From: Pseudomonas baetica
GTDB taxonomy: Bacteria; Pseudomonadota; Gammaproteobacteria; Pseudomonadales; Pseudomonadaceae
Reading direction: 5' to 3'
NCBI RefSeq assembly: GCF_019733355.1
Contig: NZ_JAIHLQ010000015.1
Location: 96,991-160,990, forward strand
DNA: 64,000 nt
Shown here piece by piece: positions 30,089 to 39,414 of the stretch (position 1 is its first letter; every line of letters starts with the position of its first letter). Under the pieces are notes generated by a model, which did not search any database, was not told the DNA's origin, and worked only from the letters and a program-made list of their open reading frames with translations. The position numbers and the translations under genes are program-made.

Positions 30089-31189
30089 ATGGGATTCAAT
30101 TGCGGCATCGTCGGCCTGCCTAACGTCGGCAAGTCCACCCTGTTCAACGCCCTGACCAAATCCGGTATCGCGGCCGAGAACTTTCCCTTCTGCACCATCG
30201 AGCCGAACAGCGGCATCGTGCCGATGCCGGATCCGCGTCTGGAAGCCTTGGCGGCCATCGTCAATCCGAAGCGCATCCTGCCGACCACCATGGAATTCGT
30301 CGACATCGCAGGCCTGGTCGCCGGCGCTTCGAAAGGTGAAGGCCTGGGCAACAAGTTCCTGGCCAACATCCGTGAAACCGACGCCATCGCCCACGTCGTG
30401 CGCTGCTTCGAAGACGAAAACGTGATCCACGTTTCCAACAGCGTCGACCCGAAACGCGACATCGAAATCATCGACCTGGAACTGATCTTCGCCGACCTCG
30501 ACAGCTGCGAAAAGCAACTGCAGAAAGTCGCGCGTAACGCCAAGGGTGGCGACAAGGACGCCGTCGTTCAGAAGGCTCTGCTGGAGCAACTGATCGCGCA
30601 CTTCACCGAAGGCAAGCCTGCACGCAGCCTGATGAAGAACATGAGCACCGACGAGAAAACGGTGATCAAGGGCTTCCACCTGCTGACCACCAAACCGGTC
30701 ATGTACATCGCCAACGTGGCTGAAGACGGTTTCGAGAACAACCCGCACCTGGACGTGGTCAAGGCCATCGCCGAAGAAGAAGGCGCTATGGTGGTTCCGG
30801 TCTGCAACAAGATCGAAGCCGAAATCGCCGAGCTCGATGACGGCGAAGAGAAGGACATGTTCCTTGAGGCCCTGGGCCTGGAAGAACCTGGCCTGAACCG
30901 CGTCATCCGCGCTGGCTACGAAATGCTGCACCTGCAGACCTACTTCACCGCCGGTGTCGAAGAAGTCCGCGCCTGGACCGTTAAAGTCGGCGCCACCGCG
31001 CCTCAGGCGGCTGGCGTGATCCACACCGACTTCGAGAAAGGCTTCATCCGTGCCGAAGTCATCGCCTACAACGACTTCATCCAGTACAAGGGCGAAGCCG
31101 GCACCAAAGAAGCCGGCAAATGGCGCCTGGAAGGCAAGGATTACATCGTTAAAGACGGCGACGTGATGCACTTCCGCTTTAACGTGTAA
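30089..31189 (+). CDS. ychF: redox-regulated ATPase YchF (Obg-like GTPase family)
   Basis: A 366-residue Obg-family protein that prefers ATP. It has the P-loop [10 protein letters not shown] (residues 8-17), VDIAGLV (G3) and CNKIEAE in place of the usual NKxD, which explains the ATP preference, then a coiled-coil insert and the C-terminal TGS domain ([13 protein letters not shown]). Ribosome-associated; conserved with pth. Confidence 0.96.
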   Translation: MGFNCGIVGLPNVGKSTLFNALTKSGIAAENFPFCTIEPNSGIVPMPDPRLEALAAIVNPKRILPTTMEFVDIAGLVAGASKGEGLGNKFLANIRETDAIAHVVRCFEDENVIHVSNSVDPKRDIEIIDLELIFADLDSCEKQLQKVARNAKGGDKDAVVQKALLEQLIAHFTEGKPARSLMKNMSTDEKTVIKGFHLLTTKPVMYIANVAEDGFENNPHLDVVKAIAEEEGAMVVPVCNKIEAEIAELDDGEEKDMFLEALGLEEPGLNRVIRAGYEMLHLQTYFTAGVEEVRAWTVKVGATAPQAAGVIHTDFEKGFIRAEVIAYNDFIQYKGEAGTKEAGKWRLEGKDYIVKDGDVMHFRFNV

Positions 31190-31203
31190 GCATCACGCCC
31201 AAG

Positions 31204-31235
31204 AAAAAGCCGCGTTTGATACGCGGCTTTTTTGT
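31204..31235. terminator. bidirectional terminator between ychF and the Fsr-like gene
   Basis: AAAAAGCCGCGT pairs with ACGCGGCTTTTTT around a TTGAT loop; A and T runs on both sides suit both convergent genes. Confidence 0.93.
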
Positions 31236-31275
31236 GCCTGAAATTCACTGTTACTTCTTGTGGAATGGTGGTGAA

Positions 31276-32493
31276 TCAGGCCTTTTTGGTACGCGGCAAA
31301 AAGATCGCCAACCCCCCAAACAACGGCAAGAACGAGCACAGGAAATACACGTACTCAATCCCGTGCACATCTGCCAGATGCCCAAGCAGCGCCGCACCAA
31401 TTCCGCCAAAACCAAACATCAAACCGAAGAACACGCCCGCGATCATCCCGACATTACCCGGCACCAGTTCCTGTGCATACACCACAATCGCCGAGAACGC
31501 CGAGGCGAGGATAAAGCCGATGACCACGCTGAGAATGCTGGTCCAGAACAGGTCGACGTGGGGCAAGATCAGCGTGAATGGCGCCACGCCGAGGATAGAG
31601 AACCAGATCACCGCCTTACGCCCGATCTTGTCGCCAATCGGCCCGCCGAAGAACGTACCCGCCGCCACTGCGCCCAGGAACAGGAACAAATGCAGCTGCG
31701 AACTGGCCACCGACAGGTCGAACTTCTCGATCAGGTAAAAAGTGAAGTAGCTGGTGAAACTGGCCATGTAGAAATACTTGGAAAATACCAGCAAACCAAG
31801 GACTACCAGCGCACTGGTCACCCTGCCCTTCGACAGTCCGTGAGTCGCCGCTTGACCGGCCTTGAGCTTGAACAGGTTGAGGTGATGGGCGTACCAGCGA
31901 CTGATGCGGTAAAGCACGAACAGCGCAAACACCGCGAACAGACCGAACCACGCCACGTTGCCCTGACCGAACGGAATGATGATCGCCGCCGCCAGCAACG
32001 GGCCGAACGCCGAGCCCGCGTTACCACCGACCTGGAACGTCGATTGCGCCAGACCAAAGCGTCCGCCCGACGCCAACCGCGCGATACGCGACGCTTCCGG
32101 GTGAAAGGTTGAAGAACCGATCCCGATCAGCGCCGCCGCCAACAGAATCAACGGGAAGCTAGCGACCACCGACATCATCAGAATGCCGATCAATGTGCAT
32201 ACCGTCCCCGTCGGCAACAGCCACGGTTTCGGATGACGATCCGTGTGATACCCGACCCACGGCTGCAGCAGCGACGCGGTCAATTGAAAGGTCAGAGTGA
32301 TCAGACCGACCTGGGTGAAGCTCAAGCCATAGTTGGCCTTTAACATCGGGTAGATCGACGGCAGCACCGACTGGATCAGGTCGTTGATCAAATGCGCCAG
32401 CGCCACCGCGCCGATGATGCGCATCACCAATGGACTGCTTTGAGCAGGAGCGGACGCCGAGGCAGCGGCGGGCTGAACGTTGCTGATAGCCAT
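31276..32493 (-). CDS. fsr: MFS efflux transporter, fosmidomycin-resistance (Fsr) type
   Basis: A 405-residue inner-membrane protein with 12 hydrophobic helices. Family marks include AHLINDLIQSVLPSIYPML near the N-terminus, GIGSSTFHPEASRIAR and FVYGxE-like segments replaced by VVYAQELVPGNVGMIAG. E. coli Fsr exports fosmidomycin; the natural substrate is unknown. I chose ATG 32493; a longer frame to 32568 has no ribosome site. Confidence 0.88.
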   Translation of the reverse strand: MAISNVQPAAASASAPAQSSPLVMRIIGAVALAHLINDLIQSVLPSIYPMLKANYGLSFTQVGLITLTFQLTASLLQPWVGYHTDRHPKPWLLPTGTVCTLIGILMMSVVASFPLILLAAALIGIGSSTFHPEASRIARLASGGRFGLAQSTFQVGGNAGSAFGPLLAAAIIIPFGQGNVAWFGLFAVFALFVLYRISRWYAHHLNLFKLKAGQAATHGLSKGRVTSALVVLGLLVFSKYFYMASFTSYFTFYLIEKFDLSVASSQLHLFLFLGAVAAGTFFGGPIGDKIGRKAVIWFSILGVAPFTLILPHVDLFWTSILSVVIGFILASAFSAIVVYAQELVPGNVGMIAGVFFGLMFGFGGIGAALLGHLADVHGIEYVYFLCSFLPLFGGLAIFLPRTKKA

Positions 32494-32824
32494 GAAAGTT
32501 TCCGTACAGCAGAGGGGTGCACGCAGGCAGGTGCGCCAATGTGCCATTTTTCGGTGCAGCAAAGCCATCCCCTTAGGCAGCTAACTAACTGGTTACTCGT
32601 CACCTCAAACTGATAGCGCAACGCCATGGTCTGAATCTTGCCTTGCTTCTTCCCCTGAACGCGGCCCCTTACAAAGGGGATCGAGAATGGGAAGTTTCGC
32701 TACAGAGCCAGCCTACAGAGCCGGCGAGAGTGAACTTTCGAGGCCTTTTAGCAGGGCACAACATCAAGGTCGCACGACCGCGATGCGCGCCAATGGTGCG
32801 TGGTGTCCAGAGGAGTCATGGGGC

Positions 32825-34882
32825 ATGCAGGCTTTTTTATCACCGGGAATCAAATTGCTGGGGCGGTTTGGATTCGCGCGTAAATTTCAGCTGTTGTTTC
32901 TGCTGTTCATTCTGCCGCTGGCCGGCAGCCTGTTGATGATCGGCCAAGGTTATCGCGACAAACTCAATCTGATTGCCGTTGAACGCGCCGGCGTACAGCA
33001 GTTGCTCGCCCTTGATGCGCTCGACAACCTGCTGGCGGCACAACGCGACCGCGCTGCCCGCTGGCGTGCAACCGAAACCAACCGCCAGCCAACACCGGCG
33101 ACGCTCGCCGCGATGGCCGCCTTCGACGCTGAACAGCCAGCGGTCACGCAAGCCGTCAGTGACCTGGGCGATGCGTTGAAGAATCAAGGCGCCGAGGGCG
33201 AAACCCTTGCCCGCTATCAGGCCTTGCAAACCGCATTGGACGGTCTGGACTCAAAAAGCCTCAGCGGCGTCGGTTGGTGGCCGGACGGTTACGACCGTTT
33301 CACCCATGCACTCAGCACCCTGCAAGCGTTGCGTGAACAGATCGTCATGGAAAACCGCCTGACCCTCGCGCCGTGGCTGGAAACCTACTTGCTGACGCAA
33401 ATTTCGACGCAAGACGCGCCGGATCTGATCGAACGAGTCGGCCGCCTCGCCGCTGTCGGTCAGGCCTCGGTGGTGTCCGGACAGTTCACCTTGCAGAGCC
33501 GCCTGCAACTGCGCGATCTGCGCAGCCGGATTGGCGACGCCCGTGAACAATTAGTAAAAAACGCCGACCTTCTCAAAGCGCGCCTGCCCAGTGATCAACA
33601 AACCTGGGGGGCGCAGTATCAAGACAGCCTGCAGCGCCTGGATGCCGGCCTGAAAGTGCTGGATGACGGCATGTTCGGCGGCAGCATCAACCTTAAGCCT
33701 GAGGACTTCGAGCGTAGCCTGGACGCCCTGCTCGGCGATCTCGCCACACTGCGCCAGCAATCGCTGATGTCCCTGGATCAGCGACTGGACTACTACCATG
33801 GCTCGGCCATCCGCCAGTTCATTATCGTGGCGGCCATCTTCGGCTGCCTGCTACTGGCCGCGCTGTACCTGTTCATTTGCCTGCAAGCCTCGATCCGGCG
33901 CAGCGCCAGCGGCATCACCGTGCTGGCCGAAGCCCTGCGCGACGGCAATCTGAGCCTGCAAGTGCCGGTGGTGGGCCGTGATGAGTTGGCGGCGATCAGC
34001 ACCGCCCTCAACGTCGCCGTGGTGCAATTGCGCACCAGCATGCTCGGCGTCGATCACGAGACCTCGCAACTGAGCAACGCGGTGCGTAGCCTCAATGATC
34101 ATTCCAGCGGCGCGCTGGGCGAAGTCGAAGCGCAGCAGTTGCAGATCAGCCAGATTGCCGCTGCCGCCACACAACTGGCCGCCACCTCCCAAGGTGTGGC
34201 GCAGAGTTGCGAACAGGCTTCCGACAGCGCCCAGCACACCCGGCGCATCGCTGCTGACAGCAGTCGCGACAGCCAGCGCACCACGGCGAGCATTCAACAG
34301 CTCAATCAACGCCTCAACGAAACCGCTGCGGCACTGGGCAGGGTCAGCGAACAAGGGCAGCAGATCCAACTGGTGGTCGACACCATTCGCGGCGTCGCCG
34401 AACAGACCAACTTGTTGGCGCTCAACGCCGCGATTGAAGCGGCACGCGCCGGTGAACAGGGGCGCGGTTTTGCCGTGGTCGCTGACGAAGTACGCAGCCT
34501 GTCGCAACGTACGCAGTCGTCCACCGCGCAGATTGCCGGCACCGTCGATAGCCTGCGCGCCACGGTCAACGAAGCGGTAAGCCTGATGGAAGCCGCCTGC
34601 GGCCAGGCGCAATCGGATGCCGAAGCGGTCACCGGCCTCGGCGAACGGCTGGGGGAAATTGCCAGCGCCGTGCAGAGCGTTACCGATACGCTGGCGCAGA
34701 TCGCCACGGCGGTTGAAGAGCAAGCGAGCACCGCCGATGAGGTCAGTGGCAATATCCAACAGGTTGATCAGGCCGCCGTGCGTTTGCTTGAAGGCGCACG
34801 GGCAGTGAATCTGGCGGCGGACACATTGAGTCAGGGCAGCCATGCCTTGAGCGCCAATACCGCAAGATTCCAACTGCGTTGA
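32825..34882 (+). CDS. methyl-accepting chemotaxis protein with large periplasmic domain
   Basis: A 685-residue chemoreceptor. A short cytoplasmic N-terminus is followed by TM1 (FQLLFLLFILPLAGSLLMI, about residues 22-40), a helical periplasmic domain of about 300 residues that may resemble nitrate-sensor NIT domains, TM2 (FIIVAAIFGCLLLAALYLFI), a HAMP domain, and the signalling domain with the conserved hairpin tip ([20 protein letters not shown]). The ligand cannot be read from the sequence. ATG 32825 is preceded by AGAGGAG. Confidence 0.92.
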   Translation: MQAFLSPGIKLLGRFGFARKFQLLFLLFILPLAGSLLMIGQGYRDKLNLIAVERAGVQQLLALDALDNLLAAQRDRAARWRATETNRQPTPATLAAMAAFDAEQPAVTQAVSDLGDALKNQGAEGETLARYQALQTALDGLDSKSLSGVGWWPDGYDRFTHALSTLQALREQIVMENRLTLAPWLETYLLTQISTQDAPDLIERVGRLAAVGQASVVSGQFTLQSRLQLRDLRSRIGDAREQLVKNADLLKARLPSDQQTWGAQYQDSLQRLDAGLKVLDDGMFGGSINLKPEDFERSLDALLGDLATLRQQSLMSLDQRLDYYHGSAIRQFIIVAAIFGCLLLAALYLFICLQASIRRSASGITVLAEALRDGNLSLQVPVVGRDELAAISTALNVAVVQLRTSMLGVDHETSQLSNAVRSLNDHSSGALGEVEAQQLQISQIAAAATQLAATSQGVAQSCEQASDSAQHTRRIAADSSRDSQRTTASIQQLNQRLNETAAALGRVSEQGQQIQLVVDTIRGVAEQTNLLALNAAIEAARAGEQGRGFAVVADEVRSLSQRTQSSTAQIAGTVDSLRATVNEAVSLMEAACGQAQSDAEAVTGLGERLGEIASAVQSVTDTLAQIATAVEEQASTADEVSGNIQQVDQAAVRLLEGARAVNLAADTLSQGSHALSANTARFQLR

Positions 34883-34957
34883 CACCCTGCCCGGCCCGGA
34901 TTTTCCGGGCCGGAGGATAAGCGGTTGAAAATAAGAAGAAATATTTTAAATTTACGC

Positions 34958-34986
34958 TTGACGCTTTTCCATTTCAGGGGAATAAT
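34958..34986 (+). promoter_or_regulatory. promoter of tRNA-Met
   Basis: TTGACG (34958-34963), 17 bases, AATAAT (34981-34986), 11 bases before the mature 5' end, with a GCGCGCC discriminator. The upstream stretch ATATTTTAAATTTA is AT-rich and may act as an UP element. Confidence 0.75.
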
Positions 34987-34997
34987 GCGCGCCACTT

Positions 34998-35074
34998 GGC
35001 TACATAGCTCAGTTGGTTAGAGCATAGCATTCATAATGCTGGGGTCCGGGGTTCAAGTCCCTGTGTAGCCACCA
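34998..35074 (+). tRNA. tRNA-Met (CAT), elongator type
   Basis: A 77-base cloverleaf with acceptor GGCTACA/TGTAGCC, anticodon loop ATTCATAAT (CAT) and encoded CCA. The acceptor and D arm match elongator tRNA-Met of E. coli rather than the initiator (no C1:A72 mismatch). Confidence 0.96.
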
Positions 35075-35080
35075 AGTACT

Positions 35081-35113
35081 AAAAACGGCTTACCGAAAGG
35101 TAGGCCGTTTTTT
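35081..35113 (+). terminator. terminator of tRNA-Met
   Basis: AAAAACGGCTTACC pairs with GGTAGGCCGTTTTT around a GAAA tetraloop, 6 bases after the tRNA. Confidence 0.94.
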
Positions 35114-35221
35114 TATGCCTCAAGAAAAGTGGCGGCGCTGTAGCGAAGGCCTCTGGCAAAGGGAGCGGCGCAGGAGTCATCAAAACACCTTGAGTTACGC
35201 ACCTGACCAAAGCGTCTGATA

Positions 35222-35566
35222 TTAATCTTGCCTGACGATATCGACCGAGATCTCCACTGCCGCAATAGGGCCTCTGTTCTCAAGCCAGTGCGTAGTGTTT
35301 CTGTCCTCGGGCCACCCCACCCCGGGTCCATAGTCCGTGGCGACGCCATGTCGATGGTCAGTGATCGTTCCTTGCAGTATGTAAACAGTACCGGGTCGGT
35401 CTTGATGGCTATGAACCGGCCCGAAGACGCCTCCAGGCTCAATGGTCACCATCCGCATTCGAAGTTGACGCCCTGCCATGCCTTCAATCTCAGGGCCGAG
35501 GTCAACGGTTGCAAGTAATGTCACCGCCACACCTTTTGTCTCAGGTGCCATCTGTTCGTTGATCAT
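35222..35566 (-). CDS. cupin-domain protein
   Basis: A 114-residue single-cupin protein. Metal ligands are visible in GPVHSHQDRPGTVYILQG (His, His, Asp/Glu) and the second cupin motif near the C-terminus (NTTHWLENRG, His). The ligand or reaction is unknown. ATG 35566 has GAGAGG about 9 bases before it; a GTG at 35575 lies too close to that site. GC content is lower than in the flanking genes, and it sits just after tRNA-Met, so acquisition at the tRNA is possible. Confidence 0.85.
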   Translation of the reverse strand: MINEQMAPETKGVAVTLLATVDLGPEIEGMAGRQLRMRMVTIEPGGVFGPVHSHQDRPGTVYILQGTITDHRHGVATDYGPGVGWPEDRNTTHWLENRGPIAAVEISVDIVRQD

Positions 35567-35818
35567 CACGCGCACCTCTCAGGCTATACAGGAACGACTG
35601 GATATGAGCACCTTCGGTGCGATCACATGTCCCTATCAGCGTAGAAGTATCTGAGCCATATCGGGCGCTCGTTGTGCAGAATCCTCAGGCCTCACGCGGG
35701 CCATTGATCCATCAGAAAAGTCGCCAGTACATGAAGGACAAATACCCGCATGGTTTGCGTCCTTCATGGTCGGTCGATAAAGTCCCACAGACTTTTACCC
35801 CACGGACGGAGAGCCCGC

Positions 35819-37651
35819 GTGTTTTCAGCCTTGCCCTTGAGCCGCTTTCGCCTGCCAGCCCTGACGCTGATCATCAGCGCCCTGACCCTCACCGCGTGCA
35901 ACGCCCCGCCCGCCTCGACCCTGCCTTTGGCGCCGGAAGCCGCCTCCGGTTATCGCACCGATCTGCAAACCCGTCACGCCAGCAAACACTTGGCCGCTGC
36001 GGCGAACCCACTGGCCGCTGAGGCCGGGCGCGAGATGCTGCGTCAGGGCGGTTCGGCGATTGATGCGGCGATTGCGATGCAAGCGGTGCTGACGTTGGTT
36101 GAACCGCAATCCTCCGGGATTGGTGGCGGCGCGATGATCGTATTGTGGGATGGCAAAAAAGTGCAGACCTATGACGGTCGCGAAACCGCGCCGGCCGGTG
36201 CCACCGAGAAGCTGTTCCTGCAAGCGGACGGTAAACCGATGCCGTTCCCACAGGCGCAGATTGGCGGCCGGTCGGTCGGCACACCGGGCGTGTTGCGCGC
36301 ACTGGAACTGGCGCATAAACAGCACGGTCGCCTGCCGTGGGCGAAGCTGTTCGAGCCGGCGATCAAACTTGCCGAGCAGGGTTTCGCAATCTCTCCTCGC
36401 CTGCATTCACTTCTCGTGTCAGATCCGGTGATTCGCCAGTCGCCGGACATGGCCAAGTATTTCCTCAACGCCGATGGCAGCGTCAAAGCCATTGGCACAC
36501 GCCTGCAAAACCCGGCGCTGGCCGCCGTGTTCAAACGCATTGCCAGCGAAGGCGCCGATGCGCTGTACAAAGGCCCGATTGCCGAAGAGATCGTCGCCAA
36601 GGTTCAGGGGCACGCCAACCCCGGCAGTCTGTCGCTGAACGATCTGCAGCGTTATCAGGCCAAGGAACGTGCGCCGCTGTGCACTGACTACAAACGCTGG
36701 CAGGTCTGCGGCATGCCGCCACCGTCGTCGGGCGGGATCGCCGTGGCGCAGATTCTCGGCACCTTGCAGGCCCTGCAAATCCGCGATCCGCGCTGGGCAC
36801 TGGCACCACTCAAACCGCTGAAGACTGACAAACCGGCCGGCATCGAACCCGATCCACAAGCGGTGCACCTGATCGCCGAAGCTGAGCGACTGGCCTACGC
36901 CGACCGCGCGCAATACGTCGCCGACACTGACTTCGTGCCGGTACCGGTCAAAGGTCTGGTTGACCCAGGCTATCTCGCCAGTCGCGCCAGCCTGATCGGC
37001 GAACGCAGCATGGGCAGCGCCAAACCGGGCACGCCGCCGGGCGTGCAGGTAGCCTACGCGCCGGACCGCTCGCCGCTGCGCATTTCCACCTCGCAAGTGG
37101 TGGCGGTGGATGACCTCGGCGGCGCCGTGTCGATGACCACCACCATCGAAGCGGCATTCGGCTCGCACCTGATGGTTCAGGGCTTTTTGCTGAACAATCA
37201 GTTGACCGACTTCTCGTTCATCCCCGAAGAGAACGGGCAGAAAGTTGCCAACCGCGTCGAACCCGGCAAACGCCCACGCTCGTCGATGGCACCCACGCTG
37301 ATCTTCGATCGCAACAGCGGCGAATTCCTCGCCGGCGTCGGCTCACCGGGCGGCTCGCAGATCATCGAATACGTCGCCAAAACCACCGTCGGCCTGCTCG
37401 ACTGGAATCTCGACCCGCAAAGCGCCATCAGCCTGCCCAACTTCGGCAGCCGCAACGGGCCGACCGAACTGGAGCAAGGCCAGTTCAGCCCGGCGCTGAT
37501 TCAGGCGCTCAAGGACAAAGGTCACGCGGTGAATGAAATCGATATGACCAGCGGCACCCAAGCCATCGTGCGGGTCAAGGATGCGCAGGGGAAAGCGACG
37601 TTGGAAGGTGGCGCGGACCCACGGCGTGAGGGGGAAGCGTTGGGGGATTGA
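35819..37651 (+). CDS. ggt: gamma-glutamyltransferase
   Basis: Ntn-hydrolase that splits glutathione and related gamma-glutamyl compounds in the periplasm. The 610-residue precursor begins with GTG at 35819 (GGAGAG 6 bases before) and a signal peptide ending in the lipobox-like LTACN, so it may be a lipoprotein. The predicted autocleavage and catalytic residue is Thr424 in RISTSQVVAVDD. PRSSMAPTLIF and GSPGGSQIIEYV are family marks. An in-frame upstream ATG at 35750 lacks a ribosome site. Confidence 0.9.
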   Translation: MFSALPLSRFRLPALTLIISALTLTACNAPPASTLPLAPEAASGYRTDLQTRHASKHLAAAANPLAAEAGREMLRQGGSAIDAAIAMQAVLTLVEPQSSGIGGGAMIVLWDGKKVQTYDGRETAPAGATEKLFLQADGKPMPFPQAQIGGRSVGTPGVLRALELAHKQHGRLPWAKLFEPAIKLAEQGFAISPRLHSLLVSDPVIRQSPDMAKYFLNADGSVKAIGTRLQNPALAAVFKRIASEGADALYKGPIAEEIVAKVQGHANPGSLSLNDLQRYQAKERAPLCTDYKRWQVCGMPPPSSGGIAVAQILGTLQALQIRDPRWALAPLKPLKTDKPAGIEPDPQAVHLIAEAERLAYADRAQYVADTDFVPVPVKGLVDPGYLASRASLIGERSMGSAKPGTPPGVQVAYAPDRSPLRISTSQVVAVDDLGGAVSMTTTIEAAFGSHLMVQGFLLNNQLTDFSFIPEENGQKVANRVEPGKRPRSSMAPTLIFDRNSGEFLAGVGSPGGSQIIEYVAKTTVGLLDWNLDPQSAISLPNFGSRNGPTELEQGQFSPALIQALKDKGHAVNEIDMTSGTQAIVRVKDAQGKATLEGGADPRREGEALGD

Positions 37652-37669
37652 GGATTATGTAGTGAATGG

Positions 37670-37699
37670 AAAAGGCTTACCGGGAGGTAGGTCTTTTTT
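37670..37699 (+). terminator. terminator of ggt
   Basis: AAAGGCTTACC pairs fully (two G-U pairs) with GGTAGGTCTTT around a GGGA loop and runs into TTT. Confidence 0.85.
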
Positions 37700-37790
37700 G
37701 TTGGGCAGTTTGCGAAATATTGATAGTCGCCATTGGCGGCTGCTTATTTCGCGGGCACGGAGTTCGGCTCCGTGCCATGAATCCACAAAG

Positions 37791-38394
37791 CTATTCAGCG
37801 AGTTTTTGGTGTGACTCCAAATCCACAAGCCGAGAAGTTGGACCATCGGCTTTCAGGCGATCAGTGACCACTTTTGGCCACAGGTTTCGGGAGCGGCGTT
37901 TGGCAACGCTGTAGGTGAGTTCCTGGATTCGAAAACAGGGATTAAGAAGAAGTGTGCCGACAACCATTACTACGTCGGTTCCACCCAAGTATTTTCTTCC
38001 GCCATTTTCGGCTCTGGTTTTTTTAATGCCAGCGAGGGTGTCCCTGAACCAGCCACTCATGTTGGGTTTCACCGCCAATTGGCTCTGAACAAAAGCATCT
38101 GACTCACTGTGATTCCCGTATTCATCGAAATAAGGGCCGTTGTTCATGTATGAGCGGATGTACTCCCAAAAACTCTTTTGCATTTCCAGGGATTTACCAA
38201 ACGGGGCACCGAGGCTGACCATGAGCGCCGTTTCCGGCTCTTCAAATTTCCACACCCGGATTTCCAGCGATGCGCTCTGCATTCCGCCTATGTGGGTGCC
38301 AACGACCTGGAACTCATTGGCCACGGCTGACATGCCATCCCATAGTGCGTGGAACAGTTCACCGTCGTAATCAAAATACTGCCGAACAACCAGA
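37791..38394 (-). pseudogene. truncated DUF6708-like gene at a recombination scar
   Basis: The open frame 38333-37791 (180 residues from ATG) continues upstream without a stop through RQYFDYDGELFHALWDG to about 38394, where the sequence becomes a piece of the T6SS effector gene. The middle block SFWEYIRSYMNNGP resembles ALWECMRSYMEIGP of the two intact DUF6708 proteins, but the N-terminal membrane helices they have are missing. I read it as a 5'-truncated immunity-type gene left by recombination. A shortened product could still be made from the internal ATG at 38333. Confidence 0.6.
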
Positions 38395-38487
38395 CGGGCG
38401 TCATGTCACGCCACGGCCTCGGTACCTTGTAGCTATTGGTCGGGCTGTTCTTGATCAGATGCCGATAGACCTGAGTATCCGACCTCA
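38395..38487 (-). pseudogene. fragment of the T6SS effector 3' end
   Basis: In reverse this stretch encodes YRHLIKNSPTNSYKVPRPWR then DMTPVWL, which matches RHLIKNSRTGNFKPPRPWR and DMTPVWL of the 1095-residue effector. At DNA level 28 bases around 38386-38413 are identical to 40681-40708. It has no start of its own and lies directly behind the stop of the DUF6708 gene at 38485. It marks an older effector-immunity copy that has been lost. Confidence 0.8.
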
Positions 38488-39414
38488 AGCCAACTCGCTT
38501 TGAGCCTGCGCGGCCAGTTCAGCCTCGCGTTTGGCGATGGCTGCTTCCAGCTCTGGAGAGCCTTTGGCCCATTGTTCCGGCGGGAGTGGTTTTGACCATT
38601 CGATGATGTCGGGATAGGGCAAGTCGGGAGGCGGGTTCAACTTCCAACGCTCTAGCACATCGATCAGCAAAGTGTTGAATATGAATATTCCGCAGAACCC
38701 TTCCCAGAGAACGGTTACGAACCAGCCTCTTAACTTCGCTGCTTTGATCAGATCATCCAGATAAGTCGCCCAGATTCCTTTTGACCTGTCGAAACGGGCG
38801 GTTTGATCCTCTACAGCCTCTGGCCCGATCTCCATATAACTGCGCATGCATTCCCACAGAGCCATCGCCGTGGTGCCACCGCCACAGTTGAAGCCTAGTG
38901 AAAAGTGTTTGTTGTCTTCCGATGCGTGCGGGTCGGGGTTTTCGAAACCGATGACCAGAAGGCCCATCGTGGCTTTGCCGGCCTGACTGACTGATGAATG
39001 CTGGGTGGCAGCCGCTGTAACAGTTTCCCAGGGGACAACCCAGTACTCGCCGTTATTGCGGGGGACGCAGACTTCGCGGCGTTGGCGGTTGAAGCGTATG
39101 GGTAAAGGAACTTCGCGGAACAGACCCTGAATCAACCAAAAAATAGGGAGAGCCATGATACAAGCTCCCAATATCAACGCGTCAGGGTCATCGAAAACGT
39201 ATGCCAGCCCCAAAAACAACATCACTCCGGGCCACATCACCATCACTGCCGAGCCGATGCTGTAGTTACCAATATCGAGAAACACCTCGTTCTTACGCCA
39301 GATGATGTTGAGCACGTCAGAAGGATTTCTACCCGTAGGAATCGGCAATGGCGCCAGATAGTCATTGCGCGAAAACATCCGTTTTTTCGTCGTTCCTGCC
39401 GGTGGCGTACTCAT
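38485..39414 (-). CDS. DUF6708 membrane protein, copy 2 (putative T6SS immunity protein)
   Basis: A 309-residue protein. N-terminal cytosolic part with KRMFSRNDYLAPLPIPTG, two membrane helices (residues 55-100), a large DUF6708 domain with FNRQRREVCVP and FENPDPHASEDNKHFSLGF, one more hydrophobic segment (FVTVLWEGFCGIFIFNTLLI) and a charged tail. It is a close paralogue of the gene just upstream and overlaps its stop (ATGA). Two tandem copies behind a pore-type effector suggest membrane-bound immunity; this is inference. Confidence 0.8.
   Translation of the reverse strand: MSTPPAGTTKKRMFSRNDYLAPLPIPTGRNPSDVLNIIWRKNEVFLDIGNYSIGSAVMVMWPGVMLFLGLAYVFDDPDALILGACIMALPIFWLIQGLFREVPLPIRFNRQRREVCVPRNNGEYWVVPWETVTAAATQHSSVSQAGKATMGLLVIGFENPDPHASEDNKHFSLGFNCGGGTTAMALWECMRSYMEIGPEAVEDQTARFDRSKGIWATYLDDLIKAAKLRGWFVTVLWEGFCGIFIFNTLLIDVLERWKLNPPPDLPYPDIIEWSKPLPPEQWAKGSPELEAAIAKREAELAAQAQSELA

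Noticed and set aside
29843..31171. A 442-codon frame opposite ychF
   Set aside because: Shadow of ychF, which has all its GTPase motifs.
35617..36021. Frame overlapping the start of ggt
   Set aside because: No ribosome site and mostly inside the ggt signal peptide and N-terminal coding region in another frame.
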